From Geranomyces variabilis (Eukaryota > Chytridiomycota > Chytridiomycetes > Spizellomycetales > Powellomycetaceae), in the NCBI GenBank assembly GCA_027603065.1, contig JADGJP010000016.1:422652-486651 (forward strand): DNA of 64,000 nucleotides, in the 5' to 3' direction. Positions 1-14,103 of this stretch are shown in pieces. Made by a program: the position numbers and the translations under genes. The notes under the pieces are model-generated. The model worked only from the letters and a program-made list of their open reading frames with translations. It was not told the origin of the DNA and searched no databases. How positions within the stretch are numbered: the stretch's first letter is position 1; every line of letters begins with the position of its first letter.

Positions 1-111
1 TTTTGGCTCTACCCGCTGCCGTTTGCTTTTGGCATCTTATTCATGGATGAAGCGCGCAAGTTGTGTGTTCGGGCGTTCCCGCGGTCGATCGTTGCTCGGA
101 TAGCTTGGTAG
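1..111 (+). CDS. C-terminus of a type IIC (Na+/K+-type) P-type ATPase, 5' truncated by window edge
   Basis: Frame 1 is open from the first base to TAG at 109-111 and encodes 36 residues. It reads as the last transmembrane segment followed by the typical cytosolic tail of alpha subunits of cation P-type ATPases: an aromatic-rich membrane stretch (FWLYPLPFAFGILFMDE) then ARKLCVR and a Pro/Arg tail. The family signature is an acidic D/E-x-x-R-K just after TM10, which is present here as DEARKL. Type IIC pumps exchange Na+ or H+ for K+ across the plasma membrane and among fungi are mostly reported from zoosporic lineages. Only the tail is visible, so subtype IIC versus IID is an inference from the DExRK motif. 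The catalytic DKTGT loop would lie left of the window. Confidence 0.65.
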   Translation, partial: FWLYPLPFAFGILFMDEARKLCVRAFPRSIVARIAW

Positions 112-552
112 ACACAACAAACGAGGTCTGCAGTGCGCTCTGTACTGTTGTTGGTCATTGAAGATGGAGACGAGGACGCACCTGCCCTCTTAGAAGTAAT
201 ATATATGTAGCTGTTATTTTCGTGAAGTAGAGGGTTTCACTGCTGTCGGTGTCCTCGAGTCCTCTGCCTGCCAGCCTTTTCCGGCAAGCCGCTTACGTGT
301 GCTGTCAGACTCAGTCACTCACGTGACGACGCGGTCGCTGTCGCTGCGCGACTGTCGGCCTGTGGTGGGCAAGTCAAGGACTAAGCAGGGGGTGCAGCGG
401 TCACCTTGCGGCCTGGCACTCAGCTGTGGTGCGGCGGCAAGTATGGCAGCATCATCGTCGGCAGTGAGGTTGCCCACCCCAAGTATAAAAGCACAGGCCT
501 GCGGCGGCTTTCTCGTGCCTGAACCATATCTTCTACCAAAGCTGTAATCACA
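112..552. other. Intergenic: ATPase 3' flank and AAA gene promoter
   Basis: No convincing coding exon in either strand. It contains a TATA-like element at 484-489 about 65 nt before the next start codon; the rest shows nothing recognisable. Confidence 0.5.
484..489 (+). promoter_or_regulatory. TATA-like box of the AAA ATPase gene
   Basis: TATAAA within AAGTATAAAAGC, 64-69 nt upstream of the ATG at 553, a normal fungal core-promoter spacing. Position and motif only; no transcript start evidence. Confidence 0.45.
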
Positions 553-1952
553 ATGATCTCCGCCTCTCTCGACTTTGCCAACACCATCCTCCGCACGCCC
601 TATCCGGCCGCAACCTACACCGCACACCAGCTTCTCACTGAACACACCGGAAAAGTTGTGATCCAGGGCAGGCAAGGCCCCTTCAATCTTAAAAAATTCG
701 CAGAGGCGCGCAAATGCGTCCTCACCCTCAGCGACCGCATGCACCCGCACTCTGAGGTCGATTACGACTCAGGAGACGACGAAAGCACCGAGGCCACCCC
801 TGAGACGAAGCCGAACAACAATCTCGATGAAACCGTGCTTAACGCGTGGTACGATGTTCAGTGGGAAGGACATCATCTTGAATGTGTCCTCTTGTGCTTC
901 CCTCGCGTCATGGACTCGGATGCGCGGTATTACTTTGTAATCACCGAGGACCGTTCGGTGGGCGAGCGCCTCATCGCCGAGTGCATTCGCTCTAACGCGA
1001 ACGTTGACGACTGCATTTGGACTTTCAGCGACGGCTACTGGGTGCGTGCTTTGGCCTCTTCTTTTTGGTCTTCTGAGCAACCAAACTAACTCTCTGTTCA
1101 TTTTAAACATGATAGGACCTGCAAGAAGGCGCTAAGGAGTTGCTCAAGTCCTGCACGTTTGACAACCTCATTCTGGGCGGCGGCCTTAAAAAAACCATCA
1201 AGAACGAGGTTGACATGTTCTTCTCATCGCGCGATCTCTACGCCAAATACGACGCACCGTGGAAGCGTGGGTTCCTTTTCAGCGGGCCGCCTGGAAATGG
1301 TAAAACTCACTTTTTGAAGGCTATAATGGGCCACTGCCTCCTTAAGAAGCCCAAGGTTACCGTGCTCTTGGTTAAGTCGTTCAAAGCGTGCGGCGGTCCT
1401 GACGAACACCGGATTGCACAAATCTTCAAACGCGCACGCCATCGGCCGTCGCTGCTCATTTTTGAGGATCTGGACTCTCTCATTACTGACGAGAACCGCT
1501 CGTTCTTCCTTAACGAGCTGGACGGTCTCAAAGCAAACAACGGTGTGATGTGTGTTGCGACAACTAATCACCCGGAACGCCTCGACCCTGCAATTCGCGA
1601 CCGTCCGAGCCGCTTTGACCGGCACTTCACTTTTGGCCTCCCTACCTCCAAGGACCGCTTGGCATTCCTCAAGCTGTGGGCAACGGGCAAGGGGGACGAG
1701 GTGGCCATCTCGGAGGAAGTTGCGAAGGAGGTCTGCGACGACGCTGTCACGGGCGGGTTCAGCTACGCGTACATGAAGGAGCTCATGCTCGCGAGCATCG
1801 TTCGCTGGTTGCACGGCGAAAGCATCAACGACGATGAAGACGACAACAACGAAACCGTGCAATTTGCTGATATCTTGAGGGAACAGGCTGAAGTACTGCG
1901 CAGGCACGTGAAGAAGGACGAGGAGGCTGAGTCGTCGGACCATGAAAAATAG
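553..1952 (+). CDS. AAA+ ATPase, single AAA module, uncharacterised
   Basis: Two exons, join(553..1041,1116..1952), 441 aa; the intron has donor GTGCGT and a CTAAC branch site at 1086-1090. The N-terminal ~170 residues are not recognisable. The C-terminal half is one AAA module: Walker A GPPGNGKTH (about residue 213), Walker B LLIFEDLDS with the E/D pair, a sensor-1 region ATTNHPERLDP, and an arginine-finger segment RPSRFDRHF, followed by the small helical lid. The SRH and NHPERLDPA motif resemble BCS1-like and other classical AAA remodelers, but there is no Bcs1 transmembrane/N-domain. An acidic low-complexity C-terminal tail follows. It presumably hydrolyses ATP to remodel a protein substrate; the partner is not visible. 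Single-AAA fungal paralogs of this kind are common and mostly unstudied. Confidence 0.85.
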
Positions 1953-2340
1953 ATAAAGATACCCTATCCCCCCGGTTCTGCCAGCGCGTGCGGCCTGGGG
2001 TAGCAAATAATATAAAACCATAAAACGACACATTTGCATCATCGTCCAGGCAAGCGATGGACGATATGCGGAGGTTTGCGCTTGGTGCTAAGAGTGAGTC
2101 ATAATTGGCGCGTTCACCTGTCGTGGCTGGCGCGTGCTGCGGCTGAGTCTTGTCGAACTTCCTTCCACCGAGGTGTTTTCCCGCCCACGACCGTGCTGCT
2201 TCCTGCTTCTTCTTTGCACATGTCTTTCCTTCGGCGGGCGGGCTTCCGCTCGTGGGTCTTTATGTCCTTTCCTCCGTGCCATATAATGTGCCCGCTCCAT
2301 TGGCGAGTCCGCGCGCGGCCGTGTTTCGTCTGCCCAAAAA
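1953..2340. other. Intergenic between AAA ATPase and glycosyltransferase genes
   Basis: Contains a TATA-like CATATAATG at about 2280-2288, roughly 55 nt before the next ATG. No coding exon is supported; the open frames here lack family similarity. Confidence 0.4.
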
Positions 2341-3768
2341 ATGCATCCCAGCAAAAGCTTTCGGCGCCCGCTCTTCCCGTTCATCTTTGCAACATGCTTG
2401 ACGCTGCTGTTCTTGGCGCTGCACACGGTACCGCGCTACCGGCAAAGGGTACGCCAGGCTCGGAAACCGAGAATATACGTTTACGACCTGCCGCCCGAGT
2501 ACAACACGGAACCCTTAAGCGTCGTGCGGCCACTGCGGTTGCAAGCTGGTGACCTGAGCCCCGCGCACGCTGGGGGGTTAGGCCCTGTGCTTGTGGAGCC
2601 GGGGTTGAGAAACACAAATCAGTTTGCGCTGGAGATTATTGCGCATTCAAGGCTGTTAGCGAGGTATGAGAATAATTCTGAGGTCAGGTCCTGTAAAGAC
2701 GATTTCTCAGCTGTGTTCGTCTTTTGCATAGCCCGCTGAGCACCAAGGACCCATCGCAAGCAGACTTGTTCTTTGTGCCGTTCTACGCCGGCGTCGAGTT
2801 GATTCGATGCATGTCGATGCCTACGCCCGAGGCCCGAAGCAATGTTTCCCTCGGTCTTTGGGACTATCTCGCTCGCCAACCATACTGGAACGGCGGACGC
2901 AACCATTTTATGGCTCTCGGACGTAATTTACTGATTTCTACGCATTTCGCTCTAGTTGTTGAGCTGACTCGTTCACTCTAATTGCAGGCATTGAATCCGA
3001 TTTCATACGAGATGAGGGAGCGTTTGGCACGTCGTTTCTCTTGCATCCCGCGGCACAGCAAGTGACTTTTTTTTCAATTGAACCGGCCGCCCATCGCGAG
3101 CGGGTCGGTCATCATACAATCGCGGTGCCATATCCCGTACACACACATGCATTCTACAACACACTTCCGGCTGTTGACTATGAAGCAAAGAGCACGCTGG
3201 TGTCTTCCAACTGGCTGTCTAGGACGTCACTTCGGTAAGGTTTCCATTCTATCTGTCAGCCCACAAAGCGCGGTGGCCACTTTACTTAATGTTAATCGCT
3301 TCATTTTGCAGCAGCAATCTGCGCGCTCAATGCAAAGCTCAACCGAACCTCTGCACGCACTACGAGGAAGATGACTATACAACATTCGACAACGGAAAAA
3401 TAGCAGTTATGAACCTCCAATCAGTGTTTTGCCTGCAGCCACCAGGCGACTCGCCCACGCGCTCAGCATTTTGGGATTCGATACTACTGGGCTGCATTCC
3501 CGTCGTCTTTCAGACAGACGTGGCGTATCCATTTGCAAACCGCGTACCGTGGAACCGCATAATTGTTACAATCAACCCACAAGAAGTGCCGGACGTTCTT
3601 GCCTACCTCGCTGCGATCCCGCTTAAGGCAGTGAGGGGCTTTCAAGCCGAAATCGAGAAGCGACGATGGATGTGGCAGTATTCGTCTACGCCGGACGATG
3701 ATGATGCGTTTACAGTGTTGTTGGATGAGATTGCTGACCGCTGGCGAGCGGGTCGGAAAGCTGCGTAG
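2341..3768 (+). CDS. Exostosin-family (GT47-like) glycosyltransferase, type II membrane protein
   Basis: Four exons, join(2341..2663,2732..2922,2988..3234,3312..3768), 405 aa. A short basic N-terminus precedes one hydrophobic anchor (about residues 10-28), the Golgi type II topology of the family. Directly after it comes RIYVYDLPPEYN, the classic exostosin KIYVYDLP start; then HS..LST.DPSQADLFFVPFYA and, near the C-terminus, SVFCLQPPGDSPTRSAFWDSILLGCIPV, the conserved GDS..R...D....GCIPV donor-site motif. Exon joins keep these motifs intact: SRLLA|SPLST, ALGR|IESDF, SLR|SNLRA. Family members transfer glucuronic acid, xylose, galactose or arabinose to polysaccharides; the donor and acceptor cannot be told here. 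Length is close to the usual minimal GT47 domain. Confidence 0.88.
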
Positions 3769-4059
3769 CGCGGAGTTGCTGGACGGATATCATCCAATTT
3801 TTAGATTTGTCTCTGAAGGGCCTTTCCCTTAGCTCGTTATTTGGCGGCCCTGCCGCTTGTAATTCTTGTAAATATGCACATACATCATTATAGTTGAGTT
3901 GGGTGCTGTTGAAAGACTTCACGGTCTGCGCGGACGGTCCCCGGATGAGTCACTGTCGGAGGGCGCGTCGCCGCAACTCCGCTTGTGCGCCTCATTAAGA
4001 GAAAACTAAACAGTTGCCGGGTTTTCGACACAACTCTCTTCTTGATACAGACATAGAAA

Positions 4060-7105
<3,046 letters not shown>

Positions 7106-7175
7106 GCAACGTTGCGAAAATTAATTTTTTTTTTCACAACCTGTAACCCTTTTAAGCCCCGTGGTAGTGGCCCTG

Positions 7176-10100
7176 CTAATGATTGCAACTTGAGCAGCCC
7201 GAAACATCGACCACATAACCCGAATCTTGCGTTCTAATGTAGCAGGTGAGATGATTGCCCCAAGGCGTGCCCGCGCCGCATACGGAAGGAACAGTGCCCG
7301 ACAGGTGGTTATTGTACATGTTGCTAAGCCGCGAAAACCGAAAGTTAGGGACAGTGCCTGGGGGATGGTTGTAAGGAAGACAACTTACAGCGCAGTTAGG
7401 GCGCCCAAATTGCCCCATTGTGCCGGGAACATCCCCACAGCAAGGGTGTTCTCAATGCGAATATGCGTGAGAGTGGACGCAAGTGCAAAATCTGCGAGCC
7501 AAGTGTATGTCGAAAGATCGTCCGCAAAGCCTGTGCCGGGGCTACCCATGCAGGACGATATGTCTCTGCGTTCCGAGTGAACTGCCCATCAGCTCGAGAT
7601 TGACGATCAGACAAAAGCAATTGAGCTTACAGATTGGTTAGGACAGAGTACGCGATTGCGCTGCCAATGGAGACGGTGGCGACATCGAGAATGACTCTAA
7701 ATAAACGTAAGAAAAAGCCATCAGTCACGCAATAATGTGAAATCACCCATAATCATACGCTGTTACTGCAAAAGCTTACAGGTTCGTCAAACTTGGTATT
7801 GGGTTGGGAATAGTCTGCCCGCCGTCATACGCAGGAATCGTGATGTCCCAACCACCGTCGTTTGCTTTGCTGTGAAAAATTCACAGTCGTTAGCGCAATT
7901 CTTGCGCAGGTTTCCTAAATGGCGCATTATACTTCTGTGGCACATACAATTCTCTTAATAGTGGCAACCGCCAGAAATCTGGGTCGAAAACGGTTGGCGG
8001 ATCGTTCATATTCGCTTGTGAACCGTCGATGGAGCTAGAAGCGCAAAAAGGATGAGTGTTAACCTCTTCCATTGGGCCGCATAAAAACAATTCGAGAGAA
8101 ATGTAAGCCATACAATGTCTCCAAGTTAATAAGCCACTGCATCCAGGATGGGACGCCAGCATCTAGTCCATCTACAACAGCTCTGCAAAATGGATGAGGA
8201 TTAGCGAGTGGGCACGACAGATTCAACTAGCACTTGTCACGATGACTCACATATCGCTGACGAGCCCTTCGGCCGTGCAAGTGACAGTGCTCTCGCCGGA
8301 CCACGAGCACGGGTCCAGATTAACCATCCACCCGTCAAAGTACGCCGCATTAGGCGCATCTCCGTTGTCCACCGCCCAGTTGCCCAGCACACAAAAGTTC
8401 AAAACAGCGGCGGTTAGCACACCCACGTCCGTCAGGCATGACGAGGTACAAGTCGACTGAAGGAACGTAAAAACATCAGGGTCTTGGCCTTGCATCAGTG
8501 GACTGCTACTGGGAGTAAGTGCTGCAAATGCAGATGAGCAGGAGTCCCGGAGCGCAAGGTCTGTCGAATCAAGAGGAGCGCCTTTAAGCTTTGTATTGTC
8601 GCTATTGTGATATGTGCGGGCAATAAAGGTGGCGGCTGGAGCAGCAGTAGTTGTCGTTGTGGTCGAGGAAGCAATTTCAGATGTTGTGGTCGTGGTACTT
8701 GACTCCGCCGTCGTGGGCGTTGGTGAAGCTTCCGTCGTCGCTATCGTGATGGTGGTGGAAGAAGCCTCTTCAGATGTTGTCGTGGTCGTGGTACTTAACT
8801 CTGCCGTCGTGGTGCTTGACTCCGCCGTCGTAGTGCTTGACTCCGCCGTCGTGCTCGTTGTTGAATCTTCCGTCGTCGCTATTGTGGTGGTGGTGGAAGA
8901 AGCTATTTCAGATGATGTCGTGGTCGTGGTACTTGACTCTTCCATCGCGGTCGTTGTTGAAGCTTCCGTTGTCGTTGTCGAATCTCCCGTCGTCGTTGTC
9001 GAAACCTCTGTTGTTTGGGTCGAGGCTTCCATTGTCGTTGTTGAGGCCTCCGTTGTTGTGGTCGAAGTTTCAGTTGTCGTTGTTGAGGCCTCCGTTGTCG
9101 CGGTCGTGGCGGAGGTCACAGTCAGCGTAGGTGTTTCTGAGCTCGACTCTGGAGTGGACGTACTGCTTGACGTTTCGACGGTCGTGGCGGAGCTTTCTGT
9201 TGTCGTGGAGCTTTCAGAGCTGGTCGCTGTCATTGTGCTTTCAGCAGTTGTCGTAGCGGAACTCTCTGTCGTGCTTGTGCTCGACTCTTCACTAGACGTC
9301 GTGGTCGTGATGGACTCAGTGGTAGTCGTTGAGCTCTGTTCCGTGGAGGTGGTGGGTACTGTGGTGATGGTCGTGAGCTCGGTAGGCGTGGATGAAGTCT
9401 CTGTCGAAGTCGGGCTCTCGATGCTTGTTGTGGTGGTTGTTGTCGTCGTGGTTCCCAGCTCGCCAGTAGTAGTCGAGCTTTCGGCTGTCGTCGTCGTGCT
9501 CGGCTCGGTGGTGGCTGTTGAGCTTTCGGTGGTGGTGCTCGGTTGCGTGGTAGCAGTCGAGCTCTCGGTTGTGGTGCTCAGCTGCGTAGTAGTGCTTAAG
9601 CTCTCGGTCGTGGTGCTCTGCTGGGTAGTAGTGGTTGAGCTTTCGGTTGTAGTGCTTGACTGGGTAATAGCAGTCGCGCTCTCAGTCATAGTGCTCGGCT
9701 GCGTGGTAGTAGTTGAGCTTTCGACCGTCGCTGTGCTCGAGGTTTCGGCTGTCGACGTGGCACTCGGCTCGATGGTGGTGGTTGAGCTTGCGGTCGTGGT
9801 GCTCGGTTGCGTTGTAGCAGTCGAGCTCTCGGTCGTGGTGCTCGGGTGGGTAGTCATGGTTGAGCTTTCGGTCGTAGTGCTCGACTGGGTAATAGCAGTC
9901 GGGCTCTCAGTCGTTGTGCTCGGCTGTGTGGTAGTACTCGAGATTTCGGATGTCGACGTGGTACTCGGCTGCGTAGTGGCAAGCGTTCTTGTGCTCTCGG
10001 TAGTAGGGCTGTTAGTAGTCGTGGGAGCGAGCGTATACGAAGGCATTGCCATCAAAGATGAGGTTGTCGTTGCCGTAGTCTGCACAATTGCAGAGGGCGA

Positions 10101-13100
10101 TGATGTGGTAGTTGTGCTTGCAATGCTGGCTGACGTGCTCGAGGTCGCAATGTTGTCAGTGGTTGCGCCCACGGCTGAAGGCGTGGTTGTGGAGGATGAG
10201 ATTGTTACCGCCGCAGCTGGTTGAACTTGGGAAACAGCAGCAGATGATGTCGTTGAAGAGGTCACCGGAGGCGCGGCGACAGTTTGTGCGGGAGCTGTCG
10301 GATTTTGTGAGCTCGCGATCACAGCAGGCGACGAAGTCGCTGGAGGGACAGCAACCGACAGAATACTAGATGCCAAGGCATTCGTGGACGTCGTGGTCGT
10401 TGTTCCATTTGCTGGTGCCACTTCTGAATAATTGCCGACAGAAAGCGCCGCCAGCGCGGCTTTGGCAGTAATCGTGTCCTTGACCACAGCGACGTTGAGC
10501 AAGATCAGATTCGTCATAAAAAGTAGCACAAAGATTCCCAAGCATAGTGTGCTGCAGCATCCTCTGGCGATATTTGCGCCTGTGCAGCAAGCGGCGCATG
10601 CCCCCGGTTTCCGCCTCTTCTTTCGCTCAGCTTTGTTTGGATTTACGTTCCACGAGATCCACGGAAAAAACCGCAGCTTTCGCCGTGTTTCATATACTTC
10701 ATACACTTCGACTGACGGTCCTTCGCCGTCGATGCCCGCAGCTGCAGCTTCAGATGACGGTCCAGGATCCCCGCCGCCTGACGGAGGAAGTTCCGTCCTC
10801 TCGACTCGCAACATGCTGGCCCTCCCCTTCCCTTTCCGGTCCTTTATACCGCTTTTTTCATCTGCTGCCGGTGTTGCTTGGAGAGCTGCGACATTTACAT
10901 TGACCTCCATGGGTCTCTGCGGTGCAAATTCCAATGCGCGCAAGCTCGGCGGCGCCGCAATTGGCGTCGGCAGCATAAACGGGGCTGGTGCCACCAGATT
11001 GCTCGAGCCTGCGTTCGGCATAACGATAATTGCATCGCGGGCGGGACTATCGGCGACATGCGTGACGCCTTGCAAGCCTGTAGCAGGATTCCAGTTGACG
11101 TGGAAGACCGGCCCTGCTGAGGGCGGTGGGGCAGCAACCTTTCCGATGGACAGCGCAGCGTAGGGGTCTACGGTTGGCGCTGAGACGATAGGTGGTATTG
11201 GCTGGCGGGGAGCGACAACGACGCTTTTTGCTGGCGGTGGTGCAGCGTCCACAGAAGGCGCGGCCACTTTTCCAACTAATGCCAGCGGCACTTCGATTGC
11301 GGTTTCGATTGCAACCTGCGAACCTGTTGACCTCCCAACGGGTGCCGGCGCTGCGGTTGCGGAATTGGACACGAACGATGGTCCCGCCAGCTTTCCAATG
11401 GACATCCCAGATACAGGAGGTTGCGCCATGTTCAACGTAGGGTCAAGCTTTCCGATGGACGCCGGGTTGACCTTCCCAATTCCTCCAGGGTCCACCTTTC
11501 CAATCGAAGTCGGGTCCATCTTTCCGACTGAGGCAGGGTCCACCCTCCCTATCGAGGTAGGGGCCACCCTTCCGATCGATGCAGGATTTACCCGCCCAAC
11601 TGATGCAGGTTGCACTCTCCCAATGGTTGCCGGGTCCACCTTTCCGACTGAGGTTGCGTCAACCTTTCCAATTGATGCAGAGTCGACCTTCCCGACTGAT
11701 GCAGGATTTACCCTCCCAATCGATGCAGGGTCCACCACCTGTCCGGTTGACAAAACGTCCGCCTTGCCGATGGAAGCAGAGCTCATCCTTCCAATTGATG
11801 CCGAGGGTGTTCTTCCGGCGTTTGCAGAATCCCTCTTACCAATTGAGCCGGTCGAAATGACCGCAGGCCGCGGAGTATCGACGACAATTCCGACAGCTCC
11901 AGGCTCAGTGCTAGCGAACGACGGTGGTTTCTCTCCAGCCTCGACCACATTGGCTTGTGAGCCACCGGCTCCCTGCGGGCGACCCTGTGGTTTTTGTTTT
12001 TTGAGTCCGTACAAGTCGCGATCTGTGAATGACGGGGTCTTTTGCACGGCATGCGGAATGTGCAAACGCGAGGCGGAGGGGTCTGTAAGCGCAACAGCCC
12101 CGACGGACGGCGGGCCTGCGCCCGGTGCAGTGGCAGATGGCACGGCTCGCGGCTGACTGGTCGGTTTGACTTCAGGGGCTTTTGCGCCCCCGCGATACTG
12201 TAACGGAATAGCGGGAACTGGCAGCTCCTCGTATGAGTCACTGACCACGACATCGAGCTTTGACGTTTCTGGAGAGAAATTGTCGTCATCGACAACCTGG
12301 TGCGCGAGCTTTGAGCCTACGAGTGGTTTGTTGCTCGTCATAAATCCGCTAGCTTGCACCTGCGATTGCTGTCGCGGAACAGAAGTTGATGGGCGAATGT
12401 AGGTCCCAAGGCGAGTGAGCTTTGAGGACAACAAATTGACGATGGAAAATAGTTCAAGTCCAGACTCAAGTGAAGATTCGCCGAATTCGCCTGAAGCCCC
12501 CCAAGCACCGTCACGCAGGCGCGGTATATCTGAGAAAGAGGAAATTACGCAAACAGATGTCGGTTTTTGTGGGAAGGGAAGTTGTGACCGGCTTTCATAC
12601 CTTGTTCAACATCTCTGATGCGACTCTCCAGTTCTGCACGATATTTTTCGTCCTCTGACTCGCGGGCGCTTTGCTGAGCCACGGCAATGAAGCTGTTTGC
12701 CGCAGAGATGAGCAGTGCGGCCTGCTGGTGGGTGCTCGAGACGTCGCCCCGTTGCGTCGCATCCTGCAACGCCGTGGTCGCATGTCGCACGATCGAAGCT
12801 TGAGAGGTCAAGGGTGCTGGCGGACGAGATCCCTCATGTGCACCAACAGACAATCTCGGAGCTGAATCTACTACAGGTGTCGTTCCCCGTGTCGGCTCGC
12901 TAGACCGACCGCCACCGGAGCTGCTCGACGAGCTGAGCCGAGGCGGGGCGCGAGTCGGCGGTTGCGCAGCCAAGGACTCTAGCGATGGCAGGCCAAAGCT
13001 TGCAATCGACTGACTTGGAACAACCACTGCGGACAGTCCACGCATTTTGGCTGTCGAATCGGTCATTTGCGGCTTGACCCCAATGCCGGCCATTGTGATC

Positions 13101-13465
13101 CCCGCTTTGGCCGAAGAAGCAGCAACATAATATCTGTCGCCTTGCGGCACCAGAGGCGGCTGGCTCGGTCGGCGGCCGGCAGTCGTGTCTTCGCCTTGCT
13201 TGGAAGTGCTGGATGGTTCGTCGCTCTGGTCCATTGATGCAATAATGAGCGGCACCCACCCACGAGTCTCCAGATACTTGAGACTGGCCGCGCTTCCCCA
13301 CGCCTCGCGCGCAGGGTCGCTCCGAACTTGATGAAGCGATGGAACCGAATGGGAGCGCTTTGACGAATTTAGTCGGTTGCGGGCGGCGGCAGACTTCGTC
13401 CTGAGCTTATTGCCAAAAATGGCAGCGGACCGCGTCCTCCCTCGCTCGGTGGTAGTAGCACCCAT
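7176..13465 (-). CDS. Large type II membrane protein: repeat tail, one TM, mucin-like stalk, C-terminal LRR domain
   Basis: Eight exons, complement(join(7176..7323,7389..7565,7631..7696,7780..7869,7948..8034,8114..8182,8251..12529,12601..13465)), 1,926 aa. There is no signal peptide. Residues 1-~940 are Ser/Pro/Ala-rich and presumed cytosolic, with about 15 copies of an 8-residue S(I/V)G(K/R)VxPA unit near 515-665. A basic stretch (ERKKRRKPG) precedes a single TM at about 945-970, giving N-in/C-out topology. Residues ~985-1585 are a Thr/Ser-rich, mucin-like stalk. The C-terminus has a plant-like LRR cap (DPCSWSG...VTCTAEG) and about six LRRs with LTNL/LTAL motifs and SGTVP, encoded by phase-2 exons. 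Likely a cell-surface receptor or adhesion protein; ligand unknown. No kinase domain is seen. Ends 70 nt from the convergent DRC1 gene. Confidence 0.85.
8640..10430 (-). repeat. Ser/Thr-rich mucin-like coding repeat
   Basis: Degenerate tandem coding repeat with units like TTTESSTATTQPST; codons are mostly ACx, AGC/TCx and GAG. It forms the extracellular stalk and would be heavily O-glycosylated. The antisense strand is stop-free and Val-rich only because of this codon bias. Confidence 0.8.
11400..11850 (-). repeat. 24-nt coding tandem repeat (S-I/V-G-K/R-V-x-P-A)
   Basis: About 15 near-contiguous copies of an 8-residue unit with strict S/T-I/V-G-K/R core and variable flanks, in the predicted cytosolic part. 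Further single copies (SIGKL, LVGKV, SIGKV) lie downstream at about 11110-11400. Third positions differ between copies, so selection on the peptide rather than recent duplication is plausible. Confidence 0.8.
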
Positions 13466-14103
13466 CGGTCGTTATATATTGGAAAACGATGGGAGATCGG
13501 CGCTTTTATTGCGGGAAAGGAGGACCAGGATATATGCAGAGAATATGTTCGACGTTTTGCGAGGGAAAGCAGCGCATGTCGGACCTTTTCCTTCTCCTTC
13601 GGCGGTAAGCCATGATGTTTACGCAACGGCAGCAGACTCAGGAGCGGGGTTAAGCGAGGGGGGAAGCAAGCTGTCCGCAGGAGACGAAGAAGGGGGAAGA
13701 TTTTTTTGAAAGACGGACGATATTGCGATTGTGACACATCTGTCGAAAATGCGATTGTCTACACACACACGCGCCCGCGGGTTTTCCGACAGCTCCCCTC
13801 TTCCCTCCCCTTGGGCCCATGCGACCCACGGACATGGCCTTGCGCCCAACCGTAACTGTGGAACAGATTTACGTGCTTGGCTGGCATTTATCACTTTTTC
13901 ACTTCAAAGCGGTTGCGACAGCGCTGTATGGCTTTACATTTTGAAATTGCGAACCCACGCTTGTCGAAATCTCTCTTTTCAATGCGAATCACACCTTCAG
14001 ACGATCGTCCGACGCGTATACTACTTTTGCTTGCAGATCTCGGCGTCCATCCAGGGATTCAGGAAGGTCTAGGAAGTGGTCCTGGAAAAGAGCCATGAAC
14101 TCC
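13466..14103. other. Intergenic upstream of LRR gene
   Basis: A TATATA tract lies only a few bases before the LRR gene ATG; otherwise nothing recognisable. Short open frames on both strands carry no family signal. Confidence 0.4.

Noticed and set aside
1224-2042. 272-codon minus-strand frame
   Set aside because: Antisense of the AAA ATPase exon; no motif.
8600-10000. CRISPR-like regularly spaced repeats
   Set aside because: They are degenerate coding repeats of a eukaryotic gene without identical repeats or unique spacers.
8614-10224. 536-codon plus-strand Val-rich open frame
   Set aside because: Exact antisense of the Ser/Thr mucin-like repeat; its openness follows from ACx/TCx/GAG codon bias and it has no domain or start context.
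10432-12156. Two long plus-strand frames with FPMDAG/FPTDAG-like repeats
   Set aside because: Antisense of the S(I/V)G(K/R)VxPA repeat and its flanks in the LRR gene.
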